This document shows positions 1-8,403 of a DNA stretch of 62,014 nucleotides, one piece after another (positions within the stretch are counted from its first letter, which is position 1; each line of letters starts with the position of its first letter). Source of the DNA: Gammaproteobacteria bacterium (lineage in GTDB: Bacteria; Pseudomonadota; Gammaproteobacteria; Chromatiales; Chromatiaceae); NCBI GenBank assembly GCA_009928645.1, contig SACH01000008.1, positions 1 through 62,014 of the forward strand, read 5' to 3'. Made by a program: the position numbers and the translations under genes. The notes under the pieces are model-generated. The model was given only the letters and a program-made list of their open reading frames with translations. It was not told the origin of the DNA and searched no databases.

Positions 1-558
1 CTGCACGACATTGCCACCGCCATTCGTCACCGCCTCGCCTATGTAACCGAGGACCGCAAGACCCTGGGCCTGAACCTGTTGGACGACATCAAGACCACCA
101 TCGTTGCCGCTGACCTGGGGCGGGTCAGCCACCACGGGGTTATCGATCGGCCCCGGGAAGTGGCGGTGGCGGAGGACTATCGTCAGTCCCTGCGGATCAA
201 GGCCCCCAGCGTCAGCGCCGGGGTCGCCCAGCTCTCCGGGGGCAACCAGCAGAAGGTCGTCCTCGCCAAGTGGTTGTTCACCGAGCCCGAGCTGCTGATC
301 CTCGACGAGCCGACCCGCGGCATCGACGTTGGGGCCAAGTACGAGATTTACGAGCTGATCCAGGACCTGGCGGCGGCGGGCAAGGGGGTGATCCTCATCT
401 CCTCGGAACTGCCGGAACTCCTCGGCCTCGCGGATCGTATCTACACCCTGTGCGAAGGGGCCATCACCGGCGTCCTCGACCGTGCCGAGGCGACCCAGGA
501 GCGCCTGATGCGGCTGATGACCCTCAACCTTGCCACCCCCCGGAACCCCGCCATCTGA
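1..558 (+). CDS. Sugar ABC transporter ATP-binding protein, C-terminal part (GguA/XylG-like), cut by window start
   Basis: The reading frame is open from base 1, so only the last 185 residues of a roughly 500-residue protein are present. The visible part is the second nucleotide-binding domain of a duplicated CUT2-type sugar ATPase. It has the ABC signature [14 protein letters not shown], Walker [15 protein letters not shown] and a switch region [17 protein letters not shown]. The frame 1 ATG at 79 is internal. The gene is followed after 11 bases by the permease/binding-protein fusion, so together they form a monosaccharide importer whose ATPase energises uptake at the inner membrane. ChvE similarity of the neighbour suggests the GguA subgroup rather than strict XylG; this is inferred. 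Confidence 0.93.
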   Translation: MHDIATAIRHRLAYVTEDRKTLGLNLLDDIKTTIVAADLGRVSHHGVIDRPREVAVAEDYRQSLRIKAPSVSAGVAQLSGGNQQKVVLAKWLFTEPELLILDEPTRGIDVGAKYEIYELIQDLAAAGKGVILISSELPELLGLADRIYTLCEGAITGVLDRAEATQERLMRLMTLNLATPRNPAI

Positions 559-569
559 GGCCCCCGCCC

Positions 570-3221
570 ATGAACTCTCTCAAGGACCTGTTTGGTGGCG
601 ACCCCCGTCAGTTCGGTATGGTCTTCGCCCTCGTCGCCCTGGTGACCTTTTTCCAGGTCCAGACCGACGGGCTGGTCTTGACCTCGGCCAATCTGATGAA
701 TCTGCTCAATGGCAACGCCTATATCCTGGTACTGGCCGTTGGCATGGTTCTGGTGATCATCGCTGGCCACATCGACCTGTCCGTAGGCTCCGTGGCCGCC
801 TTTGCCGGTATTGTCCTGGCCCTGGCGATGCGCGACTGGGGGCTGGCGCCCTGGGCCGCGGTGTTGCTATGCCTGGGCGTTGGCGCCCTCATCGGCGCCT
901 GGCAAGGCTTCTGGGTGGCCTATGTCGGCATCCCCGCCTTCGTCGTCACCCTGGCTGGGATGATGCTGTTTCGCGGGGCCAACCAGGCCCTCGGTCACTC
1001 CAACACCATCCCCGTGCCCGACGATATCCAGTACCTGGGCGGGGGGTACCTGCCCCCCCTCGCCTATGACACGGGCCTGAACGATCCGACCCTGGCCCTC
1101 GGCCTGGCCGCCATCCTCTGGCTGGTGCTGGGGACCTGGCGCGCCCGGCGGCGAACCCTCCGTCTGGGGGGCGAGGTGCCACCCCTGGGTGCCACGGTCG
1201 TCCGGCTGATGGCGCTCAGTGTCGTCATTGCTTGGCTGACCTATCAGTTCGCCAGCGGCCGTCCGGGGACCTCCTTCCCGATCCCCGGACTGATCCTGGT
1301 CAGCCTGGTGATCCTGTACAGCTTTCTCGCCGGGCACACCATCCTCGGCCGCCACATCTATGCCGTAGGCGGCAACAGTCAGGCGGCGCGCCTCTCCGGG
1401 GTGGATACCCGCCGCGTCACCTTCCTGGTGATGATGAACATGTCCATCCTCGCCGCCCTGGCAGGACTCATGTTCGTCGGCCGTGCCACCGCCTCCGGCC
1501 CCTTTGACGGCGTCAGTTGGGAGCTGGACGCCATCTCGGCGGTCTTCATCGGTGGCGCGGCGGTCTCCGGCGGGGTGGGCACGGTCATCGGTTCGGTGAT
1601 CGGTGGCCTGGTGATGGCGGTGCTGAACAACGGCCTGCAACTCATGGGTGTTGGCGCCGATCTGACCCAGATCATCAAGGGCCTGGTGCTGCTGCTGGCG
1701 GTGGCCTTCGATGTCTACAACAAGACCCAGGGGCGGCCGTCTATCCTTGGGCTCTTGCTGCGTCAGCGCCCCACGGCGGGGGGTGGCCATGCGCCAGCTA
1801 CTGGTTCTGCCGCGGGTCCTGCGGCTGATTCTGCTGCTAGTTCTGTTGCTGGTTCTCCGGCTGGCGCTGTTGCTGGCACGGGTGTGGGTGCAAGCGTCGT
1901 TAGGGGTACTGATGTCGGTTCCGGTCCGAATGGTCAGCCGGGCTCCGATGCCGGGAATCAAAATGCTCCTCGGTCACCCGGGTCGCCCCCGGTATCCCCA
2001 GGCCCGGGGGCTAGCAAACGGCTGGCGCTGCTGGTCCTGGGGCTGGTGGTGCTGGGGGGCGGGCTCTGGTACCTCGTCAATGGTGGGCGGCAGGCTCCCC
2101 CCACGTCACCCGCTGCCCGCGGTGGACTCCCCACGGACGGGCAACCCAGCGGTGCCCCCCTCCCTCAACAAGTCACGGGTCCCGCTTCCACTGCGGATTC
2201 CGTTTCCGCCGCGCGGCGGCAGGCTGGCGCGAGGCCCGGTTTCCCCCCTAACAACCTGATCGGCGTCGCCCTGCCCCAGAAAACCTCGGAGAATTGGGTG
2301 TTGGCGGAACAACTGTTCCGGGATGGCCTGGCGGCGGCCGGCTTCAAGCTCGACGTCCAGTTCGCCAACGGCGGGGTGCCTGAGCAGCAGAATCAGATCC
2401 AGACCATGGTGACCAAGGGGGCCAGCGTTCTCATCGTCGGCGCCATCGATGGCTCCCAGCTCGGTGGTCAGCTGCGGGAGGCTGTGGCGTCCGGGGCGAC
2501 CGTCATCGCCTACGACCGGCTGCTGACCAACACCCCGGCGGTGGATTACTACGTCGCCTTCGACAACTACAAGGTCGGCGTTCTACAGGGTCAGGCCCTG
2601 CTGGAAGGGCTGCGGCAACGCCAGGGGCCACCCCCCTGGAATATCGAACTCTTTGCCGGCTCGCCTGATGACGCCAACAGCCAGGTCTTTTTCAATGGTG
2701 CTATGAGCATGCTGCAGCCGCGGATCAGTGATGGCACCCTGGTCGTGCGATCGGGCCAGACGAGCTTCGCCCAGGCCGCCACCCCAGGCTGGAAGGCCGA
2801 AAACGCCCAGCGGCGCATGGACACCCTGCTCGCCGGCACCTACCCCCAGGTCAAACTGGATGGCGTGCTCTCTCCCAACGATACCCTCGCCCGCGCGGTC
2901 TTGACCTCCGTCCGTGCCGCTGGCAAGGACTTGCCGGTGGTCACGGGGCAGGATTCCGAGGTCGAGTCGGTCAAGTCGATCCTCCGGGGCGAGCAATACT
3001 CCACCATCAACAAGGACACTGGCGCCCTGGTCGGGCATGCCATCGCCATGGTGCGGGACCTGCAGCAGGGCAAGGTCCCGGCGGTGAACGACGACCACAG
3101 CTATTTCAACGGGGTTAAGATCGTGCCGGCCTACCTACTGGAGCCGCTGATCGTGACCCAGGCCAATGTCCGTGAGGCCTATGCCAATGACCCGATACTA
3201 AAGAGTATCGTGAACCCATGA
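570..3221 (+). CDS. Fused sugar ABC permease and ChvE-like substrate-binding protein
   Basis: An 883-residue protein joins two normally separate subunits. Residues about 1-390 are a CUT2 permease (GguB/XylH type) with many hydrophobic helices and the motifs GHIDLSVGSVAAFAG and AVGGNSQAARLSGVDT. Residues about 395-480 are a Gly/Ala/Ser/Pro-rich linker. Residues about 485-505 (LALLVLGLVVLGGGLWYLV) form one extra membrane segment. A second low-complexity spacer leads to a ChvE-like periplasmic binding domain from about 561 to the end (IGVALPQKTSENW, QIQTMVTKGASVLIVGAIDG, VIAYDRLLTN). Permeases of this class end in the cytoplasm, so the extra helix would carry the binding domain to the periplasm. 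I chose the ATG at 570; the frame stays open upstream to 270 but there overlaps the ATPase gene. The stop overlaps the porin start (ATGA). Confidence 0.92.
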   Translation: MNSLKDLFGGDPRQFGMVFALVALVTFFQVQTDGLVLTSANLMNLLNGNAYILVLAVGMVLVIIAGHIDLSVGSVAAFAGIVLALAMRDWGLAPWAAVLLCLGVGALIGAWQGFWVAYVGIPAFVVTLAGMMLFRGANQALGHSNTIPVPDDIQYLGGGYLPPLAYDTGLNDPTLALGLAAILWLVLGTWRARRRTLRLGGEVPPLGATVVRLMALSVVIAWLTYQFASGRPGTSFPIPGLILVSLVILYSFLAGHTILGRHIYAVGGNSQAARLSGVDTRRVTFLVMMNMSILAALAGLMFVGRATASGPFDGVSWELDAISAVFIGGAAVSGGVGTVIGSVIGGLVMAVLNNGLQLMGVGADLTQIIKGLVLLLAVAFDVYNKTQGRPSILGLLLRQRPTAGGGHAPATGSAAGPAADSAASSVAGSPAGAVAGTGVGASVVRGTDVGSGPNGQPGSDAGNQNAPRSPGSPPVSPGPGASKRLALLVLGLVVLGGGLWYLVNGGRQAPPTSPAARGGLPTDGQPSGAPLPQQVTGPASTADSVSAARRQAGARPGFPPNNLIGVALPQKTSENWVLAEQLFRDGLAAAGFKLDVQFANGGVPEQQNQIQTMVTKGASVLIVGAIDGSQLGGQLREAVASGATVIAYDRLLTNTPAVDYYVAFDNYKVGVLQGQALLEGLRQRQGPPPWNIELFAGSPDDANSQVFFNGAMSMLQPRISDGTLVVRSGQTSFAQAATPGWKAENAQRRMDTLLAGTYPQVKLDGVLSPNDTLARAVLTSVRAAGKDLPVVTGQDSEVESVKSILRGEQYSTINKDTGALVGHAIAMVRDLQQGKVPAVNDDHSYFNGVKIVPAYLLEPLIVTQANVREAYANDPILKSIVNP

Positions 3222-4678
3222 CCAGACAGATGCCTACCCTTCCCGTCCTGGAAGTTACCGTCGCCGCGACATCCCGTGCTCAAGCTGAGTGGCTAGCCGC
3301 CAGTCCCCCCCGTACATCCTGGACCGCTTGGCCCCAAGGGATAGCCAGGACACCGTGGAAACCCAGCTCCGGCCCGCTCCTGGCCCTTGGCCGTGATCGG
3401 GCGGCCCCGGCCCTCCTGGCGCTGGCCCTGTTGACGCCGCCAGCCCTGGCCACCGACTTCACTCGCCAGGACTTTCTGACGGGCAACTGGGGCGGGACCC
3501 GGGATGCCTGGCAGGCCCAGGGCCTGGACTTCCGGCTCAACTACACGGCGGAGCCCCTGGCCAATGTCGCCGGCGGCGAGATCCTGGGTGGCACCTACGC
3601 CGACAATATCGGCCTGGACCTGCACTTCGACCTCGACAGGCTGCTGGGCGTCCCCCATACCCGCCTGCTGGTCAAGCTCTCCAAGCGCGATGGCACCAGC
3701 GTCTCCCAGCGTTTCATTGCCCCCTCCGCGGGTGGCAACACCTTCACCGCCCAGGAAGTGTTCGGCACCGAGAACTTCAAGGTGGTCAACGTCCAGTTCA
3801 ACACCCGGCTCCTGGAGGACCGCCTGGACCTGGCCTATGGTCGTCTGGTCGCCAACGACGACTTCCTCAGCTCGCCCCTCTATTGCCAATTCGTCAACAA
3901 CTCCTTCTGCGGTAGCCCCAAGGCGGTCTTCCTGCAGAACCCCTTCACCTTTACCGCCTATCCTGTCGCCACCTGGGGCGCACGCCTGCGCTACGACACC
4001 CCGGGGCGCTACTGGACGCTTCAGGCCGCGATCTACGACGGTGATCCGGAACTCAAGGAAGGCGACTTCCTGCTTCCCAGCCAGAACCCCAACGGCACCC
4101 ACTGGGGCCTGGGGGACAACGGCGTCACCCTGGCCGGCGAGGTCCACTATCACCATCAGCGGGACAACGACGCGGGCCTGCCCGGCGTGTACAAGCTGGG
4201 TGGTTTCTATCTGACTGGAGACTACGAGGACCTGTCCGATCCCCTGGGCGGCACCGTCAAGGGCGACGGCATGGTCTGGCTCCTGGCGGAGCAGATGCTG
4301 TATCGCGCGGCCCCGGGCAGCAGCCGCCACCTGTCCGCCTTCGGCTCCCTGGTCTTCAGCCTGACGGACAAGGTCAACAAGATGACCAACTACTTCAACG
4401 CCGGCCTGGTCTATCAGGGCCTCTTCCCGGCCCGCCCACGGGACAAGACCGGCCTCGGCATCACCGCCGGCTGGTATAGCAGTGAGTTCAACGCTGGCCT
4501 CCAGGCCGTGGGCCTGGCGGAAAAGGATTACGAGGCCGTGGTGGAAATCAATCATCGCTTCGTGCTCGGCCATGGTCTCGCCCTCCAGCCCGACCTCCAG
4601 TACATCATTCGTCCGGGCGGCACCGGGGATATCGACAATGCCCTGGTGGTGGGTGCCAAGGTAAGCCTGGACTTCTGA
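3218..4678 (+). CDS. oprB: OprB-family carbohydrate-selective outer-membrane porin
   Basis: A 486-residue beta-barrel porin that probably lets sugars cross the outer membrane to the fused binding protein encoded just upstream. Its ATG overlaps the transporter stop codon (ATGA), which implies translational coupling. The mature part opens with a TRQDFLTGNWGGTRDAWQAQG segment typical of OprB, continues with alternating beta-barrel sequence and ends in the outer-membrane signature SLDF. The signal peptide (APALLALALLTPPALA) lies at about residues 62-77, not at the terminus. No ATG, GTG or TTG closer to it was found in frame, so either the leader is long or the true start is unusual. The family assignment is firm; substrate specificity cannot be read from the sequence. 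Confidence 0.88.
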   Translation: MTRQMPTLPVLEVTVAATSRAQAEWLAASPPRTSWTAWPQGIARTPWKPSSGPLLALGRDRAAPALLALALLTPPALATDFTRQDFLTGNWGGTRDAWQAQGLDFRLNYTAEPLANVAGGEILGGTYADNIGLDLHFDLDRLLGVPHTRLLVKLSKRDGTSVSQRFIAPSAGGNTFTAQEVFGTENFKVVNVQFNTRLLEDRLDLAYGRLVANDDFLSSPLYCQFVNNSFCGSPKAVFLQNPFTFTAYPVATWGARLRYDTPGRYWTLQAAIYDGDPELKEGDFLLPSQNPNGTHWGLGDNGVTLAGEVHYHHQRDNDAGLPGVYKLGGFYLTGDYEDLSDPLGGTVKGDGMVWLLAEQMLYRAAPGSSRHLSAFGSLVFSLTDKVNKMTNYFNAGLVYQGLFPARPRDKTGLGITAGWYSSEFNAGLQAVGLAEKDYEAVVEINHRFVLGHGLALQPDLQYIIRPGGTGDIDNALVVGAKVSLDF

Positions 4679-4812
4679 CGGATAGCTTCCAAGGGATTGA
4701 AGCAGGGGGTTTATCCTCAAGGATTCTGCTCGGGCTGCCGTAATGTTCTCGTGTGTTTCGGGACCGATCGCCTTATCCTAGGGCCATAGCTTGCACGGAG
4801 AACCTCGGCGTC

Positions 4813-6042
4813 ATGATTAAGACCTTTGCCTTCGTCTTTTCAATCTCCCTGGTGGTTGCGGGCCTCACCTTGCCCCACCGGCCGGGTCTGGCGGCGAAGG
4901 CTGATCCGGTCCTGGAGGTGTTGTCGCTCAAAGAGGCCAGCCTGGCGTTCGAGCAGGACGCGAAACTGAGCATCGCCCATCAGGCGGAGCGCCCCATGAT
5001 CCCGGCCTCCACTATGAAGGTGCTGACGGCCCTCGCCGCTATCCAGCGCTGGGGACTCGATCATCGCTTCGCGACGGACACCTTTACCGCCGATGGTTGG
5101 CTGTGGGTCCAGGGGGGCGATCCTTTTCTGGTGTCGGAGGAACTGGAGCGGCTCGTGGCTGGCATCAAAGGGGCTGGGTTGCGGGAGGTGAAGGGAATCG
5201 GCCTGGACGATGGCCGCTTTTCCCCAGCCCTGCGGATCGACGGCCGCTCCACCAGTGACAATCCCTACGATGCCCCGGTCACCGCCCTCGCGCTGAACTT
5301 CAATACCCTCGCCCTGACCAAGGAGGGCGGTAAGGTATCGAGCGCCGAGGCCCAGACCCCCCTCACTCCTTTGGGGCGGGAACTGGCCGCCCGTCTGGGT
5401 TCCGGTAAGCATCGGATCAACCTCAAGGACCGGGCGACCGCGCTGCGCTATTTCGGGGAAGTGCTGGCAGCCAAATTGGCCGGGACGGGGATCAAGGTCG
5501 GCGACGAGGTCCGGATCGGTCAGGTACCTGCTGACGCCCGCCGGCTCTACCGGCATGAAAACAGCCGTAACTTGCGTGAGGTCCTGGTGCCGATGTTGGA
5601 GTATTCCAACAATTTCATCGCCAATTACCTCTTTGTCCTCCTCGGTGGTAAGGAGGGCGCGCGTGGGCTTGATATGGTCAGCGCCCAGCAGGCGGCCCGG
5701 CGCTGGGTGGACGGCACCTTTGGCTGGCGGGATTACCGGATCGAGGACGGGGCCGGTCTGTCGCGCGCCAACCGGCTCAGTGCCCGCCAATTACTCGCCG
5801 TGATCAAGGCCTTTGCCCCCTATCGCGATCTGCTCCCCGCCCAGGAGGGGGTGGCGCGGGCCAAGACGGGTACCCTCACCGGTGTCAGCACCTATGCCGG
5901 CTTTGTCCGCCGCCAGGGTGTCTGGGAGCCCTTCAGTCTCATGATCAATGAGTCAGTGCCCTATAATCTGCGTCTGGAGGTTGCTGAAACCCTGGCGCGG
6001 GCCCCGGATATCTCCCGCTATTGCCGAGGGTCCAAGTGCTGA
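4813..6042 (+). CDS. dacB: D-alanyl-D-alanine carboxypeptidase/endopeptidase, PBP4 family
   Basis: A 409-residue periplasmic serine peptidase acting on peptidoglycan stem peptides. The three penicillin-binding motifs are present: S66-T-M-K69 (in PASTMKV), S265-N-N (YSNNFIANYL) and K351-T-G-T. An N-terminal signal peptide (residues 1 to about 27) fits export. The frame is open from 4753, but the ATG at 4813 gives a normal signal peptide and has a GGAG 12 bases upstream. The protein is shorter than E. coli DacB (about 477), mainly in the accessory domains between the first two motifs. It is followed after 17 bases by an HtrA-like lipoprotein gene, so the two may be cotranscribed. Confidence 0.88.
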   Translation: MIKTFAFVFSISLVVAGLTLPHRPGLAAKADPVLEVLSLKEASLAFEQDAKLSIAHQAERPMIPASTMKVLTALAAIQRWGLDHRFATDTFTADGWLWVQGGDPFLVSEELERLVAGIKGAGLREVKGIGLDDGRFSPALRIDGRSTSDNPYDAPVTALALNFNTLALTKEGGKVSSAEAQTPLTPLGRELAARLGSGKHRINLKDRATALRYFGEVLAAKLAGTGIKVGDEVRIGQVPADARRLYRHENSRNLREVLVPMLEYSNNFIANYLFVLLGGKEGARGLDMVSAQQAARRWVDGTFGWRDYRIEDGAGLSRANRLSARQLLAVIKAFAPYRDLLPAQEGVARAKTGTLTGVSTYAGFVRRQGVWEPFSLMINESVPYNLRLEVAETLARAPDISRYCRGSKC

Positions 6043-6059
6043 ATCACCCTGAGCCCCTC

Positions 6060-6905
6060 ATGACTGGAAGCCAACGCGTTCTTGTCCAGGCCGCTGCCTT
6101 GCTGGCGGTGGTGTTGTTGGTCGCCTGTGCGCCCCTGCCGAGCACCCCGGCGAATGGCGCCGGTAAGGAGTCCCACGAGGTGGTCTGGCGCCAGGGCGGC
6201 AATCCCACCCTGGCCCCCTTGTTGCGGCAGGTCACGCCCGCGGTGGTCAACGTCGCCGTGGAGACGCAGATCCCCGTCCAGGATCACCCCTTCCTCAAGG
6301 ATCCCAACTTTCGCCGCTTTCTGGAGACCATGGATATTCCCTTCCCCGAGTCCATGGAGGGGGGGCGGCAGCAGAGCGTCGGTTCCGGCCTGATCGTAGA
6401 TGCCAGCCATGGCTATGTCCTGACCAATGCCCATGTCATCAAGAATGCCAGCCGTATCACCGTCACCCTCAAGGATCGGCGGAGTTTCTCCGCGCGGCTG
6501 CTGGGGACGGATGCTGCAGCGGACATCGCCGTGCTGGTGCTGAATAGCGTGCCGGCGGGGTTGTCGGCCTTGCAGTTTGGCAACTCGGATCAACTGGAGG
6601 TCGGGGACTTCGTGCTCGCGATCGGCAACCCCTTCGGCATCGGCCAGACCGTCACCTCCGGAATTGTCAGCGCCCTGGGCCGGGAGGGTGTAGGTAGCGA
6701 TGGCGAGGGGTTGGGCGGCCTGATTCAGACCGATGCCTCCATTAACCCCGGCAATTCCGGCGGTCCCCTCATTGACCTTAATGGCCGGGTGGTGGGGATC
6801 AATACCGCCCTACTGGGGCCTACCGGCGGCAACGTCGGCATCGGCTTCGCCACCCCCGCCAACCGTGCCCTGGCCGCCATGCGGCAGGTCATCGCGAGGC
6901 ATTGA
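6060..6905 (+). CDS. HtrA/DegS-like trypsin-fold serine protease, lipoprotein, lacking a PDZ domain
   Basis: A 281-residue protein with a lipoprotein signal peptide (lipobox LVAC, lipidated Cys23). It has a complete HtrA catalytic triad: His125 ([10 protein letters not shown]), Asp155 (AADIAVLVL) and Ser233 ([21 protein letters not shown]). The chain ends right after the protease domain ([18 protein letters not shown]), where DegS, DegQ and DegP continue into one or two PDZ domains. The stop is genuine, and exonuclease III starts two bases later, so no PDZ can follow. I chose the ATG at 6060 over an upstream in-frame start at 6021 because it places the lipoprotein signal at the N terminus. 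Likely an envelope protease. Without PDZ, its activation must differ from DegS. Confidence 0.85.
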   Translation: MTGSQRVLVQAAALLAVVLLVACAPLPSTPANGAGKESHEVVWRQGGNPTLAPLLRQVTPAVVNVAVETQIPVQDHPFLKDPNFRRFLETMDIPFPESMEGGRQQSVGSGLIVDASHGYVLTNAHVIKNASRITVTLKDRRSFSARLLGTDAAADIAVLVLNSVPAGLSALQFGNSDQLEVGDFVLAIGNPFGIGQTVTSGIVSALGREGVGSDGEGLGGLIQTDASINPGNSGGPLIDLNGRVVGINTALLGPTGGNVGIGFATPANRALAAMRQVIARH

Positions 6906-6907
6906 CC

Positions 6908-7726
6908 ATGTTCAAGATCGTCTCTTTCAACATCAACGGGATCAGGGCGCGGCCTCACCAACTGGAAGCCCTCAAGTCCCGGCAGGATCCCGACGTCATC
7001 GGCTTGCAGGAATCCAAGGTCCAGGATGAGGATTTTCCCCTCGAGATGGTTCAGAGCCTGGGCTATCAGGCTCAATATCATGGCCAGAAGGCCCATTACG
7101 GCGTGGCCCTGCTGAGCAAGGAAGCACCCGTAGTGGTCGTCAAGGGTCTGCCGGGGGAGGCCGAGGATGCGCAGCGCCGGGCGATCAGCGGCGGTTATGT
7201 CACATCGGGGGGGGCGGAGATAATTATTATCAATGCTTATTTCCCCCAGGGAGAAAGCCGAAAGCATCCGGTGAAATTCCCCGCCAAGCGCCAGTTCTAC
7301 GCCGACCTCAGCGCCTACCTGCGCGATTGCTATAGGCCGGATCAGAACCTGGTTATCCTCGGCGACATGAACGTGGCGCCGCTGGATCTGGATATCGGCA
7401 TCGGGGCGGACAATGCCAAGCGCTGGCTGCGTGAGGGCAAATGCAGCTTTCTGCCTGAGGAACGGGAATGGCTGGCAGAGTTGCAGGCCTTCGGCTTGCG
7501 GGATGCCTTCCGGCTCAAATATCCGGATACCGCTGACCGCTTCAGTTGGTTCGACTATCGCAGCCGCGGCTTTGAGCGCGAGCCCAAACATGGGCTGCGT
7601 ATCGATCACATCCTCGTTTCGGCTTCACTGGCCAACCGCTTGTTGGATGTCGGTATCGACTATGACATCCGTGCCATGGAAAAGCCCTCGGACCACTGCC
7701 CGGTCTGGATAACCCTGGATCTTTGA
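6908..7726 (+). CDS. xthA: Exodeoxyribonuclease III
   Basis: A 272-residue endonuclease/exonuclease/phosphatase-fold enzyme that cleaves abasic sites and removes 3' blocking groups during base excision repair. Diagnostic motifs are the N-terminal [13 protein letters not shown], the metal-binding Glu in [20 protein letters not shown], and the C-terminal catalytic SDHCPVW. I chose the ATG at 6908 rather than an in-frame TTG at 6902. It starts two bases after the HtrA-like gene, suggesting cotranscription. It ends convergently with a phasin gene. Confidence 0.95.
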   Translation: MFKIVSFNINGIRARPHQLEALKSRQDPDVIGLQESKVQDEDFPLEMVQSLGYQAQYHGQKAHYGVALLSKEAPVVVVKGLPGEAEDAQRRAISGGYVTSGGAEIIIINAYFPQGESRKHPVKFPAKRQFYADLSAYLRDCYRPDQNLVILGDMNVAPLDLDIGIGADNAKRWLREGKCSFLPEEREWLAELQAFGLRDAFRLKYPDTADRFSWFDYRSRGFEREPKHGLRIDHILVSASLANRLLDVGIDYDIRAMEKPSDHCPVWITLDL

Positions 7727-7775
7727 GACGGGAAGTCCGTTTCCCTACTGGGGCGGCCCGGGGCGGGACCCTGCC

Positions 7776-8141
7776 TTAGAAGCTGGGGACGGACTTACGC
7801 AGATCGGCGGTGACATCCGCCATGTTCTTCACGAACCAGGACTGGTATTCCTCGCGCACCTGACCCGCCAGGGCTAGATTGGCCTGTGATTCCGCCATCA
7901 TTCGCTTGGACAGGTCCTGAGTCATCTCGACCTGGCCCTTGACATACTCGTTATAGCCCTTGGCGCCAGTCGCCAGGGTGAACATGCGGTTGCCATGCTC
8001 CATCAGCAGGTTGATACCTTCCATCTGCTTGGCGGTCATGCGCTCGAAGACGCGCATGTTCAATTCACCCAGGCTGGTCATACGCTCCATGCCCTTGTTG
8101 GTGAAGTCCTTCATGGTGTTCAGGGTGTCGTTCGTGGTCAT
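7776..8141 (-). CDS. phaP: Phasin-family protein, second copy unlinked to the pha locus
   Basis: A 121-residue, helix-rich, amphipathic protein related to the phasin at 32033-32401; both share the segment SKGYNE/AKGYNE(Y/F)VK.QVEM and an LN...ME(H/Q) stretch. Phasins coat polyhydroxyalkanoate granules. I chose the ATG at 8141; a longer frame runs to 8228 but would translate through the promoter and operator. The gene lies about 20 kb from the pha cluster, yet its upstream region carries nearly the same promoter and TGC-rich operator as the other phasin gene (8188-8228). It is therefore very likely under the same regulator, probably PhaR. The function follows from family and promoter similarity. 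Confidence 0.85.
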   Translation of the reverse strand: MTTNDTLNTMKDFTNKGMERMTSLGELNMRVFERMTAKQMEGINLLMEHGNRMFTLATGAKGYNEYVKGQVEMTQDLSKRMMAESQANLALAGQVREEYQSWFVKNMADVTADLRKSVPSF

Positions 8142-8187
8142 GGTCGTGGCTCCGGAAGTGGGGGAAAGGAATGTTGCGGTGCAGCAT

Positions 8188-8204
8188 TTGTTGCAGTGCA
8201 CAAT
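8188..8204 (-). promoter_or_regulatory. Putative PhaR operator upstream of unlinked phasin
   Basis: The minus strand reads ATTGTGCACTGCAACAA, an imperfect palindrome of two TGCA-containing halves. It is identical over all 17 bases to the site at 31965-31981 and differs at one base from the site at 29694-29710. A second TGC-rich block (TGCTGCACCGCA) follows, as at the phaP site. TGC-rich operators are known for PhaR regulators of PHA genes; binding here is inferred. Confidence 0.65.
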
Positions 8205-8228
8205 AATGCCGCGTTGGAGCCTTGTCAA
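8200..8228 (-). promoter_or_regulatory. Promoter of the unlinked phasin gene
   Basis: On the minus strand there is a consensus -35 TTGACA (8228-8223), a 17-base spacer and -10 TATTGT (8205-8200). It lies about 60 bases before the phasin ATG. The -10 overlaps the TGC-rich palindrome at 8188-8204, so a bound protein would block RNA polymerase. Spacer length, -10 and operator position are identical to the phasin promoter at 31941-31969. Confidence 0.75.
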
Positions 8229-8403
8229 GCCCTGCTTGACTCCGTCTGGGTATTGTTTTCCGTCTCAGCGGCCACGGCAGCAGACAGCCAAGGTAGGGAG
8301 ATCACCAAGCCTGTTGCGGCTTTTCCGGATCGGGTGATGCCCCCGACTCTCCCTGTGCGCAGTGGAGACTTAACTGCAACGGGTAATGCGGACCTGGGAC
8401 GAC

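Noticed and set aside
1711-2259. Alternative-frame hydrophobic ORF within the transporter linker
   Set aside because: The GC-rich linker is open in two frames; the frame joining the permease and binding domains is the coherent one, and no start signal supports the other.
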